Shown: piece by piece, positions 18,533-27,275 of the stretch
Numbering within the stretch: the first letter of the stretch is position 1
Layout of the letters: every line of letters starts with the position of its first letter
Source: JABMNT01 sp048262655
GTDB taxonomy: Bacteria > Pseudomonadota > Alphaproteobacteria > Rhodospirillales > Casp-alpha2
Assembly: GCA_048262655.1 (NCBI GenBank)
Contig: JBLXEY010000003.1
Coordinates: forward strand, 186,001 to 250,000
Reading direction: 5' to 3'
DNA length: 64,000 nucleotides
Position numbers and translations under genes: made by a program
The notes under the pieces: model-generated
Database searches by the model: none
What the model saw: the letters and a program-made list of their open reading frames with translations, nothing else
Told to the model about the DNA's origin: nothing

Positions 18533-18843
18533 CAGGTTTCGCCCGGTTGCGGCCCATCATAACCTGCGACGATGAACAGGTTCATGTTGGCTGCCCCCTG
18601 TCGAATGGCTTTCGCCTCCTGATAGGTATCTGAATGATAACAGGCGTGGGCCTTTTCATAAGACTCAAATTCGATGACGACAGTGCGGGAACCGAAAGAC
18701 CCTTCCGCGACTTCGCCTTCGCCACCCCGAACTAAAAACCGCGCCCCATACGTCGCAAAAGGTTCTGCATTTGCTTCAATGTATTTTTTGTATGTTTCCA
18801 GATCGGAAACTTCGCCTGTTGCTATCCAGTACCCTTTTGCCAT
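18532..18843 (-). CDS. DUF1330 small ferredoxin-like-fold protein
   Basis: A 103-residue protein of the DUF1330 family (dimeric alpha-beta barrel type): MAKGYWIATGEVSDLETYKKYI at the start and FESYEKAHACYHSDTYQEAKAIR in the second half. The biochemical role of the family is not established. The ATG has a GGGAG ribosome binding site. A second protein of similar size and fold type is encoded at 34022-34333. Confidence 0.88.
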   Translation of the reverse strand: MAKGYWIATGEVSDLETYKKYIEANAEPFATYGARFLVRGGEGEVAEGSFGSRTVVIEFESYEKAHACYHSDTYQEAKAIRQGAANMNLFIVAGYDGPQPGET

Positions 18844-19021
18844 AATTCGTACTCCCGTAATGACATCTCAAAATAACAGAGTGCGCACTGTTTCATGCCA
18901 GACACTCGCGTTCAAGCGGACGCTGCAGTTTGAATTGAATTCAGAAAAATATGATCCGTTAACGATTGTGTAAACAGCTCATGGTTAACTTTCCGTCCCG
19001 CTAACTAGCCGTTGGTCCGCG

Positions 19022-19441
19022 ATGTCCGATATTTCGACAAAGTCAATTCTTCAGTCACAGTCCGCTGCGAGCAGTGGCCTGTATCAGGAACTGGTCGGCA
19101 AGCAGCCGTTACAGACTGTTTTACAAAATACGACGTCTGAGGAAGGTATTGGTGCGATTGAGACAGCAAAACAACAGATTGCGCCATCGGGAACGCTTGG
19201 CGCTGAAACCAATTCAGATCGCCGCGACGGACGAGAGAACGAAAACAAACAGAAATCACGATTTACCGTGATGATAAAAAGCAAATCAGGAGAGCAACGG
19301 GTTGTATCGGTAAAGGCGGATACGGCGGAAGCCGCGAAAGATGCCGCGCGGGCATCACTTGAAGAAGGCGATCAGGTCATATCGGTCGATGAAACCACAG
19401 TTCCAGACTTGCCTGATCCCAGCCGTGGACTCATCGCCTAG
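19022..19441 (+). CDS. Small protein of unknown function
   Basis: I do not recognise this 139-residue protein. The first 75 residues are polar, rich in Ser, Gln, Glu and Asn, and probably disordered. The last part (SKSGEQRVVSVKADTAEAAKDAARASLEEGD) looks like a small alpha/beta unit. There is no signal peptide or membrane segment. Codon use resembles its neighbours, but no clear ribosome binding site precedes the ATG. It stands alone, between a leftward DUF1330 gene and the Nfu gene. Confidence 0.6.
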   Translation: MSDISTKSILQSQSAASSGLYQELVGKQPLQTVLQNTTSEEGIGAIETAKQQIAPSGTLGAETNSDRRDGRENENKQKSRFTVMIKSKSGEQRVVSVKADTAEAAKDAARASLEEGDQVISVDETTVPDLPDPSRGLIA

Positions 19442-19602
19442 TAAAATTGGCGGGTCATGTTAATGGCTCTGTATTTCTGAAGCCAATTGTCATATTCTCT
19501 CGCTAAGCCCACTTGAAATCGGCGGGTAACCAGACCATTTATGGTAATCACAGACTTTTTGCGGGCTGTTAAAGGGCGCGCATGATGAACAAAGGTTCAA
19601 TA

Positions 19603-20154
19603 ATGTTTATTCAAACGGAAAATACCCCTAACCCGGCGACGTTAAAATTCTTGCCGGGCTGCACAGTAATGGAAACGGGTACGGCTAACTTCACGACCAT
19701 TGATGAAGCTTCCATATCTCCTTTGGCCATGAATTTGTTCGGAACCCAGGGCATTACGGGCGTTTTCCTTGGTGCTGACTTCGTGACAATTACGAAATCC
19801 GACGATAAGGACTGGGACCTTTTGAAGCCTCTCGTTTTGGGGGCGATTATGGAACATTTTCAGTCCGGGCGTCCGGTGATGAGCGAAGCGTCAACCACCG
19901 ATGGTGCGAATGACGGTGCCGAAGACGATAGCGTTACCCGTCAGATCAAAGAGCTGATTGACACCCGAGTGCGGCCAGCCGTCGCCCAGGATGGGGGTGA
20001 TATTGTTTATAAAGGCTTTGAAGAGGGCGTCGTTTATCTGCATATGCAGGGGGCTTGCGCTGGATGTCCAAGTTCGACGGCGACCTTAAAACACGGCATT
20101 GAGAATATGCTGCGTTATTACGTGCCAGAAGTTGAAGAAGTCAGAGCGGTCTAA
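19603..20154 (+). CDS. Nfu-type iron-sulfur cluster carrier protein
   Basis: The protein has the N-terminal Nfu_N domain (FIQTENTPNPATLKFLPG) and a C-terminal NifU-like domain with the cluster-binding C-x2-C in GACAGCPSS. It carries and delivers [4Fe-4S] clusters in the cytosol. I place the start at the ATG at 19603, which begins MFIQTENTPNP and has AAAGG seven bases upstream; the ATG at 19582 would add seven residues outside the family. This gene lies upstream of tsaB in many alphaproteobacteria; here tex and other genes have been placed between them. Confidence 0.95.
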   Translation: MFIQTENTPNPATLKFLPGCTVMETGTANFTTIDEASISPLAMNLFGTQGITGVFLGADFVTITKSDDKDWDLLKPLVLGAIMEHFQSGRPVMSEASTTDGANDGAEDDSVTRQIKELIDTRVRPAVAQDGGDIVYKGFEEGVVYLHMQGACAGCPSSTATLKHGIENMLRYYVPEVEEVRAV

Positions 20155-20163
20155 CACGCCGTC

Positions 20164-20190
20164 TTGACTTATGCTGCGTTGCAATATAAC
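20164..20190 (+). promoter_or_regulatory. Weak promoter-like sequence in the 250-base gap before the glucosaminidase gene
   Basis: TTGACT (20164-20169) and TATAAC (20185-20190) lie in the 20155-20404 gap with a 15-base spacer, shorter than ideal. The rest of the gap contains only imperfect short inverted repeats. I see no coding potential or RNA gene in it. Confidence 0.25.
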
Positions 20191-20404
20191 TGATGCATCG
20201 CAACAAAAAAATTAAAGGTATTTTGACGTAGAATTCAAAACCTCGATGTGTTAAAGACTGCTCCCATAAGAATGCCGGCCAAGAGTTCCGTTAAGTTCAC
20301 TACGGGGGAAACTGAACGAACGGGAATTTCCATGACATATAGGATTCGTCTTCCCATTGCTTCGGGCGTGTTTCAGAACGCAACGCTTATGAAATCCGGA
20401 TGAT

Positions 20405-21445
20405 TTGATGATTCGAATGTATGAACGTATTGCTTTAGTGACTGCTGGCGGCTTGGTAAGCAGTTTGATTGCTGCCGCCGTCATGTTCCCACCAGACAAA
20501 AAGACGGCGCGGCCTGATGTTGTCCACACGGCAGAACGCGTTGAAGTTGAGCCAAAACCGTTGCCGGAGCCGGTCAAGCAGGCACAGCGGTTCTTGCCGA
20601 TCAAAGCGCGTGGTTCTGAAACACTCTTATCAAGTGTCAATGTCAGGGCCCTTGATGAACACGCACCGGTACCTGAAAATTCTGCGGAAAACCTCGATAG
20701 GACATTTGCCGACCTCGGTTACGATCTGGAATCCGTCCGGAAGGGCTCCCAGCAAGTTCCCCGCCTGTTTCTTGCAAGCATGCCCAGTGATATGGGTGCG
20801 TTAGCGGAGGTATCGCGCAAAAAAGCACTGTTTTTCAAAACGATTTTGCCCCTGATCTTACAGGTAAACAGAGAAATTACAGATGACCGCCGGCGCCTTT
20901 GGGATTTGCGGGCGCGGATGAATAAGGGCGAAAAATTGGGGCCTGTTGATCGCTTGTGGCTGATTGTGATGGCGGAACGCTATAAAGTTAAGCAAGGTCA
21001 AATCGGTGAACTTTTGAAACGCGTCGATATCATTCCGGTTTCCATGGCATTGGCACAGGCAGCTGAAGAGAGCGGATGGGGAACGTCCCGGTTCGCGCGC
21101 GAGGGAAATGCGATTTTTGGTCAATGGACGACTGAAAAAGGCGAAGGGATCGTTCCTGAAAAACGGGACGCTAATAAAACCCATAAAGTAAAAAGTTTTC
21201 CGAGCCTGCTTGCTTCAGCGCGTGCCTATGCACGCAACTTGAATACCCATCGCGCTTACCGAAATTTCAGAGGGATGCGTCACACGCTAAGACAATCCGG
21301 TGAGTCTATCCGTGGGCAGCAACTTGTTGATACCTTGACCAGCTATTCGCAACGCGGAGAAGATTACGTCAAAGGCTTGCGGGCCATTATGACCGTCAAC
21401 AAGCTAAAGCGACTGGATGAAGCCGTCCTCAGTTCAGACGCCTGA
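20405..21445 (+). CDS. Bax-like glucosaminidase-domain protein
   Basis: A 346-residue protein with an N-terminal hydrophobic anchor (residues 8-25) and, from about residue 150, a glucosaminidase/lysozyme-like domain with ALAQAAEESGWGTSRFA (E221 is the expected catalytic acid) and GNAIFGQWT. This is the layout of the Bax-type proteins, which are thought to cut peptidoglycan in the periplasm. The 130-residue segment in between is Pro- and Glu-rich at first. The gene ends four bases from the stop of convergent tex. Confidence 0.88.
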   Translation: MMIRMYERIALVTAGGLVSSLIAAAVMFPPDKKTARPDVVHTAERVEVEPKPLPEPVKQAQRFLPIKARGSETLLSSVNVRALDEHAPVPENSAENLDRTFADLGYDLESVRKGSQQVPRLFLASMPSDMGALAEVSRKKALFFKTILPLILQVNREITDDRRRLWDLRARMNKGEKLGPVDRLWLIVMAERYKVKQGQIGELLKRVDIIPVSMALAQAAEESGWGTSRFAREGNAIFGQWTTEKGEGIVPEKRDANKTHKVKSFPSLLASARAYARNLNTHRAYRNFRGMRHTLRQSGESIRGQQLVDTLTSYSQRGEDYVKGLRAIMTVNKLKRLDEAVLSSDA

Positions 21446-21449
21446 TTAA

Positions 21450-23789
21450 TCAGTTTCGGGCTCGATTAAAGGCATCTGCAAGTGCCGTAAGGCTTGTCTC
21501 GCCAGCGGGTTTTTTTGACGGACGTGGTTTATGGGGCTTACGGGGCTGATCATTTCGATCCGGCTTGCCAGATGAGGCGCGTCCCTTATCCGCAGCAGGC
21601 CGCGTGCTGGCCTCGCCCATTTTCATGGTCAATGAAATACGTTTGCGCTGTAAATCAATTTCCTGCACTTTAACACGGACGACGTCGCCCGGTTTCACAA
21701 CATCGCGCGGGTCTTTGACGAAAGTGTTTGAAAGCTGTGATATGTGAACCAGCCCGTCCTGGTGAACGCCAATATCAACAAATGCACCAAAGTTTGCGAC
21801 ATTGGTAACAACGCCTTCCAAAATCATGTTGGGCTGCAGGTCGGAAACTTTTTCAACGCCTTCTTTAAAGGCAGCTGTTTTAAACTCCGGACGCGGATCG
21901 CGACCGGGTTTCTTGAGTTCAGCAATGATATCGCGAACGGTAACCTCACCAAAGGTATCATTAGCGTAATCCTGTGGAGCGATTTCGTTTAAGGTTGCGG
22001 TATTGCCGATCAAGCTGCGAATATCGGTTTTCTGGCGCGCCAGAATTCTTTCAACAACGGGATAGGCTTCCGGATGAACCGAGGAGCGGTCAAGCGGGTT
22101 GTCGCCTTCCATAATCCGTAAGAAGCCGGCACATTGCTCGAAGGTTTTCTCTCCCAACATCGGCACACTTTTTAACTGATCACGCGTGGCGAAAGCGCCA
22201 TGGGTGTCTCGATAGTCGACGATGCTTTTGGCCAGCGATTCGCCAAGACCCGACACGCGAGCCAGTAGCGGCGAGGATGCCATATTGAGATCAACTCCGA
22301 CGGCGTTCACACAATCTTCGACAATGGCGTCGAGGGCGCGATCCAGTCGGAACTCAGAAAGGTCATGTTGATACTGACCGACACCAATAGCTTTTGGCTC
22401 AATCTTCACCAATTCGGCCAATGGATCTTGCAGGCGCCGGCCAATGGAGGCCGCTCCGCGAAGCGAAACGTCTATATCGGGAAATTCTTTCGACGCGTAC
22501 TCAGAAGCCGAGTACACAGAAGCCCCGGCTTCAGAAACCATTATTTTTGTGAGTTTGAGTTCAGGATGTTTTGCCATCAACTCGGCGGCAAGCTTGTCTG
22601 TTTCACGAGACGCGGTCCCGTTTCCAATGGAGATCAACTCGGCTTTATGCTGAAGGGCCAGCGCCGCCAAAATTGCGATCGACTCGTCCCATTTGCGTTG
22701 GGGTTCGTGCGGGTAAATCGTTGTCGTATCAACCAGTTTTCCAGTCGCATCAACGACGGCGACTTTAACGCCGGATCGATATCCGGGATCCAGTGCAATG
22801 GTCGCCCGCGGCCCGGCAGGTGCCGCTAGCAACAAATCACGCAAGTTTTCCGCAAACACCCGGATGCCTTCTTCTTCCGCAGCTTCCCAAAGGCGGCTCA
22901 TGAGTTCCAGTTCAGTGTGGAGAGATATTTTAACGCGCCAAGCCCAACCGGCAACGGCAAGCAACCAACCATCACCTGCTCGGCCTTGATCGGAAATGCC
23001 AAAATGTTTCGCAATGCGCTCTTCGCAAGGATGCGGGCGGGGTGGTGTATCGGGATCTCCCACGACCAGATTTACCTTCAGAATTTCTTCCTTGCGGCCA
23101 CGAAAAACAGCCAGGGCCCGATGAGAAGGGACTTTGGTAACCGGCTCTGCATAATCAAAATAATCTTTGAACTTGGCCCCCTCATTTTCTTTGCCATCGA
23201 GTACCCGTGAAACCAGTGACGCATTATCCCAGATAAACTCTCTTAGGCTGCCGATGAGATCGGGGTCTTCTGAGAACTGCTCGACCAAAATTTGTTTGGC
23301 ACCGTCAAGTGCTGCGTCGACATCGGGAACCTTCGTGTCATCGTCGACATCGGTCCGCAAATAGTGGGCGGCCTCGGTTTTGGGGTCAAGGTGCGGTTCG
23401 GCCAGCAGTTTATCGGCAAGCGGCTGCAAACCAGCTTCTCTGGCGATCTGTGCTTTTGTGCGTCGCTTGGGTTTGTAAGGTAGATATAAATCTTCAAGTC
23501 TCGCTTTACTGTCAGCTTGCAGCAAATCTTGCCGCAGACTGTCGGTCATCTTTTCCTGATCTTCAATGCTTGAAATGATCGCTGTGCGTCGGTCATCAAG
23601 TTCGCGCATATAGCGTAAGCGGTCTTCCAAAGCGCGCAATTGAATGTCGTCGAGGCCACCTGTCATTTCTTTTCTGTAGCGCGCAATAAACGGAACCGTG
23701 GCGCCCCCATCCAATAACTCAATGGCCGCTATGATTTGTGCTTCAGCGGCACTGAGTTCTTCTGCAATACGGGAAGATATGGTTTTCAT
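21450..23789 (-). CDS. tex: Tex family RNA-binding transcription accessory protein
   Basis: A full-length 779-residue Tex protein: Tex N-terminal helical domain, YqgF/RNase H-like domain (ATIALDPGYRSGVKVAVVDATG), helix-hairpin-helix region (SGLGESLAKSIVDYRD), and an S1 domain at the end (GVVTNVANFGAFVDIGVHQDG), then a basic Lys/Pro/Arg-rich tail. Tex binds nucleic acid and influences transcription and RNA metabolism. The 168-base gap upstream (23790-23957) separates it from the polysaccharide deacetylase gene. Confidence 0.97.
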   Translation of the reverse strand: MKTISSRIAEELSAAEAQIIAAIELLDGGATVPFIARYRKEMTGGLDDIQLRALEDRLRYMRELDDRRTAIISSIEDQEKMTDSLRQDLLQADSKARLEDLYLPYKPKRRTKAQIAREAGLQPLADKLLAEPHLDPKTEAAHYLRTDVDDDTKVPDVDAALDGAKQILVEQFSEDPDLIGSLREFIWDNASLVSRVLDGKENEGAKFKDYFDYAEPVTKVPSHRALAVFRGRKEEILKVNLVVGDPDTPPRPHPCEERIAKHFGISDQGRAGDGWLLAVAGWAWRVKISLHTELELMSRLWEAAEEEGIRVFAENLRDLLLAAPAGPRATIALDPGYRSGVKVAVVDATGKLVDTTTIYPHEPQRKWDESIAILAALALQHKAELISIGNGTASRETDKLAAELMAKHPELKLTKIMVSEAGASVYSASEYASKEFPDIDVSLRGAASIGRRLQDPLAELVKIEPKAIGVGQYQHDLSEFRLDRALDAIVEDCVNAVGVDLNMASSPLLARVSGLGESLAKSIVDYRDTHGAFATRDQLKSVPMLGEKTFEQCAGFLRIMEGDNPLDRSSVHPEAYPVVERILARQKTDIRSLIGNTATLNEIAPQDYANDTFGEVTVRDIIAELKKPGRDPRPEFKTAAFKEGVEKVSDLQPNMILEGVVTNVANFGAFVDIGVHQDGLVHISQLSNTFVKDPRDVVKPGDVVRVKVQEIDLQRKRISLTMKMGEASTRPAADKGRASSGKPDRNDQPRKPHKPRPSKKPAGETSLTALADAFNRARN

Positions 23790-23957
23790 TTATGACCTCG
23801 TGAAATGTAATCGAGCGCGTTTTTAGCGATCCCTTAAGCCTGCCGCAAACGCAATCTTTTGCTGCAGCTCGGATATGCAGTTCCAATCAAGGCTGAGCGT
23901 CAAAAACGCTAAACCGTTTTTTATGTGTGAGGACGAAGCGATTTAAAATAGCGACTA

Positions 23958-25010
23958 CTAAGGGCGAACGAATTGATGCCCGAACCAGTGCCAGCGACCA
24001 TTTTGCGCAGGCATGGTGCAATTCAACCGAGTTCGGCCAACGGGAAAAGGTTTGCGAGCCCGAATCTCGACCCGAGGCCCGAGCACGTCAATATCGGCTC
24101 GTTGACCTTCGTGGCTCAGGAAACATGACAATCGCTCGAGGTTATTCAGGGAGCTTCCTGGCTCCTGAAGAACCGTAAACCCAATGGCCGGCGGATTATC
24201 TGAAGTAATCAGCGGATCATTGGGTGTAAAGTCTTGCGACGGAATGGAAACGGCATTCAACAGCAGTCGAAAGCGGTCTTCACCGCCAAATTTTTCATTG
24301 AGGCTAAAACGGGGAAGATAATGCATGTCACCCTTGCCATCGATCGCTCCTGAATGCTGCCCAAAGGCGGCCATGAAACCGGCCTGCTTGATTGCGATCT
24401 GGTTGGTGAGGCTGGCTTCCCCGTAGGGATAGGCGAATAATTCGGGGGTCGCTCCCAATTCTTTCTTGAAGCGTTTATTGGCAAGCAGAATTTCGGCCTG
24501 AACCGCGTCTTCCGTCGCGACCGGCATGTGCAAATGGCTGACCGTATGGTGTCCAAAATCGACGCCGTTGTCGCGCATTTCACGAATGAGATCCCAACTC
24601 AAATGGCGTTCTGCCCCATGATCTACGTGGGCTGTAGAAACGAAAACAGTAAATGGCAGTCCGGCAGCCCTAAGCCGCGGCCAAGCCTCGTGATAGGTTG
24701 ATCGATATGCGTCATCAACGGTAATTCCAACGGTGCGGTCCGGCAACGGTTCGCCAGCTTTTAACTTTTTGACGATTTCTGATACGGGCAAGACCGTATA
24801 GGCGCCTGATGTTAACTCGGCAATATGCGCTTCGAACTGCTCCAGCCGGATATTGGTTGACGGGTGCTCGTTTTCTCCAAATCGGTGGTACATGAGAACG
24901 ACCGCAGACGATGCCGCAAGGACGGTGTTGCTGATGCAACACAGGCCCAGTAAAAGAATGAGGACTGCCTTATGAAAAAGACGGGTCGCGAAATTTTTAT
25001 CAAGATTCAT
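23958..25010 (-). CDS. Exported polysaccharide deacetylase (NodB domain)
   Basis: The 350-residue protein begins with a signal peptide (hydrophobic core 15-30, then VLAA), followed by a NodB/carbohydrate-esterase-4 domain. D99-D100 in TVDDAYRST form the first motif, and HHTVSH (H155 and H159) is the metal-binding second motif. It should deacetylate an N-acetylated polysaccharide in the envelope. The last 90 residues after FRLLLNAVSIP have no motif that I recognise and may bind substrate. It is divergent from tsaB with about 125 bases between them. Confidence 0.9.
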   Translation of the reverse strand: MNLDKNFATRLFHKAVLILLLGLCCISNTVLAASSAVVLMYHRFGENEHPSTNIRLEQFEAHIAELTSGAYTVLPVSEIVKKLKAGEPLPDRTVGITVDDAYRSTYHEAWPRLRAAGLPFTVFVSTAHVDHGAERHLSWDLIREMRDNGVDFGHHTVSHLHMPVATEDAVQAEILLANKRFKKELGATPELFAYPYGEASLTNQIAIKQAGFMAAFGQHSGAIDGKGDMHYLPRFSLNEKFGGEDRFRLLLNAVSIPSQDFTPNDPLITSDNPPAIGFTVLQEPGSSLNNLERLSCFLSHEGQRADIDVLGPRVEIRARKPFPVGRTRLNCTMPAQNGRWHWFGHQFVRP

Positions 25011-25134
25011 AGGTTTGCCGAATACTAATGCCAGTTTAACTTGATTCTTCCCGCTTCTGGGGTCAATGACAAGCTTTTGCTTAAAACTGGACCCGGCGAA
25101 AAATAGAGCGCTACAGAATGAAAAGAGATAAAAA

Positions 25135-25827
25135 TTGAAAATTCTGTCTATTGATACCGCTTTCGCTGCCTGCTCTGTCGCGGTGCGGCATGACGGCTCG
25201 ACTTTAGCGCATGAATATGAAGAAATGTCGCGGGGTCAATCAGAAGCTCTTATGCCAATGATCCTGCGAGTTCTGGCAGATGCAAAAACGTCGGTTGACT
25301 CATGTGACCTAATAGCCGTAACCCGCGGTCCGGGTGCGTTTACGGGCCTGCGCATTGGTTTGGCAGCGGCCCGAGGCCTTTCCCTGGCATCCGGTGTACC
25401 GTGTTTTGGCGTAACGACCACCGAAACCATTGCAGCTAAACTTAAAGACGCAGAGGAGGCCGAGTATCCGTGTGTCATTGCCCTCGATTCAAAAAGATCG
25501 GATCTCTATGTTCAGGTGTTTGGCGCAAATGGGGTCGCCCTCACCGAGCCTGCAGCAATTGCCGTAAGCGATTTCAATGCGCACGTTGAGGGCTTAAAAC
25601 TGAAGGGACCGATTTTTGTCGTTGGAGATGCAGCGGACCGCGCACTCACTTTGCTATCCGGGCCCTACATCAGGTCTGATTCTCCTGATTTACCCGACGC
25701 AGCTTATGTTGCGTCGGTTGCAGAGAGTTTGTATTTGTCGGGAAAAAGCACGTCGTTGGCAACCCCTCTCTATTTGCGGCCAGCCGACGCAGCATTGCCA
25801 AAGCACGGTGGGCGATTGCGGCCGTAA
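25135..25827 (+). CDS. tsaB: TsaB, tRNA threonylcarbamoyladenosine synthesis protein
   Basis: A 230-residue protein with the N-terminal ILSIDTA ASKHA-fold strand and the GPGAFTGLRIG motif (residues 65-75). TsaB dimerises with TsaD to make the t6A modification next to the anticodon. The start is TTG. In most alphaproteobacteria rimI follows immediately; here it does not, and a TusA-family gene lies on the other strand instead. Confidence 0.95.
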   Translation: MKILSIDTAFAACSVAVRHDGSTLAHEYEEMSRGQSEALMPMILRVLADAKTSVDSCDLIAVTRGPGAFTGLRIGLAAARGLSLASGVPCFGVTTTETIAAKLKDAEEAEYPCVIALDSKRSDLYVQVFGANGVALTEPAAIAVSDFNAHVEGLKLKGPIFVVGDAADRALTLLSGPYIRSDSPDLPDAAYVASVAESLYLSGKSTSLATPLYLRPADAALPKHGGRLRP

Positions 25828-25859
25828 TCGGGTACAGGTGGCGCTTCGCGCAGGTGATA

Positions 25860-26183
25860 TCAGGTTTTCCGGATCAACAATCGATGGATGCCGTACTCCG
25901 CCTGGTCCTTGTCTTCTGGTTCAAGGGATAAAACCTCGTGGGCATGTTCACGTACGGAGCGTGGCACATTTTCAAGAGGCTCCTTACCTTGCAGTCTGAC
26001 TTCCAACAGGTCACCAACCGCCATTTTCTCAATAAGTAACTTGGTCTTAACAAACGTCATTGGGCAAACCTCATTGGTGATATCAATGAGGTGGTCAGGG
26101 GTAGGTTTTTGTCCAGAAGCTGGATTATCAGAGGGATCAGGGACCATGTTTTGCGCGTCTTTTATGGGGTTTTTTTTGCTCAT
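25860..26183 (-). CDS. TusA-family sulfurtransferase with N-terminal extension
   Basis: The 107-residue protein has a TusA/SirA core beginning at about residue 31 with the active-site-like Cys-Pro motif (C40-P41-M-T), then the amphipathic helix FVKTKLLIEKM and the LEVRLQGKEPLENVP strand region. TusA proteins carry persulfide sulfur for thiouridine, molybdopterin or Fe-S pathways. Classic TusA is about 80 residues; the 30-residue polar extension here is extra. It faces tsaB convergently and occupies the place where rimI is usually found. Confidence 0.88.
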   Translation of the reverse strand: MSKKNPIKDAQNMVPDPSDNPASGQKPTPDHLIDITNEVCPMTFVKTKLLIEKMAVGDLLEVRLQGKEPLENVPRSVREHAHEVLSLEPEDKDQAEYGIHRLLIRKT

Positions 26184-26295
26184 GAGTTGAAGTAAGGTAT
26201 AAAAAACAGTTAACGTAAGAATAAATTGTTACTTGGGAATAATAGAATAAGTATTTAACGCCTAATAAGAATAATACTAAGATAGGAGTTCATTT

Positions 26296-26712
26296 ATGAA
26301 TGATCAACCAAGTCAATCAGAATTGCTTGGCCTTACAACGGAAATTGTATCAGCTCATGCTGCGAACAACACGGTATCGTCTGCAGAACTTACCCAATTG
26401 ATTCAGGACGTTTATTCGACACTAACGTCTGTTGGCAAAGAGCCCGTTGTCCTGGAAAAACCCCGGCCGGCCGTTTCTCCCAAGAAATCCATCTTTCCAG
26501 ACTACCTTATTTGCCTGGAAGACGGAAAAAAATTAAAAATGCTGAAACGACACTTGAAAACAAGTTATAATATGACGCCGGAAGAGTATCGCGAGCGTTG
26601 GGGGTTGGCCGTTGATTATCCGATGGTTGCCCCGAATTATGCGAAACATCGTTCTTCGCTGGCAAAGCAAATTGGCTTGGGAACAAAGCCTCGGAAGAAA
26701 AAGCGCGTATAA
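26296..26712 (+). CDS. MucR/Ros family transcriptional regulator
   Basis: The 138-residue protein has the MucR core FPDYLICLEDGKKLKMLKRHL, then MTPEEYRERWGL and YPMVAPNYA. MucR proteins bind AT-rich DNA and act as H-NS-like silencers in alphaproteobacteria, controlling exopolysaccharide, motility and cell-cycle genes. Of the usual zinc ligands, C73, D76 and H86 are present, but the fourth position (H-x3-H) is S90. The ATG has an AGGAG site, and the 112-base upstream region is strongly AT-rich, fitting autoregulation. Confidence 0.95.
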   Translation: MNDQPSQSELLGLTTEIVSAHAANNTVSSAELTQLIQDVYSTLTSVGKEPVVLEKPRPAVSPKKSIFPDYLICLEDGKKLKMLKRHLKTSYNMTPEEYRERWGLAVDYPMVAPNYAKHRSSLAKQIGLGTKPRKKKRV

Positions 26713-26771
26713 GTCTTGTAAAAAGACGCTATAGTACGCAGTTAAATGTAGTCAGGAAGAAGGTTGTCACG

Positions 26772-27185
26772 GTGGAATCTCGAATAGAACAGGCCTGCGT
26801 AAAAAGCGGCTTAAAAATGACAGAACAACGTCGCATTATTGCACGCGTCTTATCAGATGCGGATGACCACCCGGATGTGGAAGAAGTGCATCGTCGCGCC
26901 AACGCCATAGATTCCAGGATTTCGGTTGCAACGGTATATCGGACCGTACGCCTGTTCGCTGATGAAGATATACTGGAACGCCATGATTTCGGTGATGGTC
27001 GAGCCCGCTATGAAGAAGCGACGGATGATCACCATGACCACCTGATTGATATGAAATCTGGTAAAGTGATTGAGTTTCACAACGAAGAAATTGAAGCACT
27101 TCAAGAGAAAGTTGCCAAAGCGCACGGCATGAAACTTGTCGGCCATCGGCTTGAACTTTATTGTGTTGTCGATGATGACACGTAG
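26772..27185 (+). CDS. fur: Fur-family metal-responsive regulator
   Basis: A 137-residue Fur protein with the winged-helix RISVATVYRTVRLF and the metal-site HHDH (87-90). The structural CxxC of gammaproteobacterial Fur is absent: residues 93 and 96 are Asp and Ser (LIDMKSG), as in alphaproteobacterial Fur/Mur. It lacks the heme-regulatory and HHH features of Irr, so I call it Fur/Mur, responding to Fe or Mn. The start is GTG with AGGAAGAAGG upstream. It sits in its usual place before miaB. Confidence 0.93.
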   Translation: MESRIEQACVKSGLKMTEQRRIIARVLSDADDHPDVEEVHRRANAIDSRISVATVYRTVRLFADEDILERHDFGDGRARYEEATDDHHDHLIDMKSGKVIEFHNEEIEALQEKVAKAHGMKLVGHRLELYCVVDDDT

Positions 27186-27204
27186 TGCTCAGGCGACAGC
27201 TGAC

Positions 27205-27220
27205 TTGACTTGACCCCGCC
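27205..27220 (+). repeat. 16-base motif TTGACTTGACCCCGCC, copy upstream of miaB
   Basis: The 16-base sequence occurs here between fur and miaB, and again at 35075-35090 before metK, in the same orientation. It contains two overlapping TTGAC elements and may be an unusual -35 region; AT-rich TTATAC follows about 19 bases after TTGACT at this site. The two copies share no longer sequence. Confidence 0.45.
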
Positions 27221-27275
27221 CATTGATACTTATACGCGCCGTTGAGAAAATGCAGTTGAGCATTATCCCCTAACC

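Noticed and set aside
25616..25999. Possible remnant of rimI after tsaB
   Set aside because: The frame is a shadow of tsaB and of the TusA-family gene; I see no acetyltransferase motif in it.
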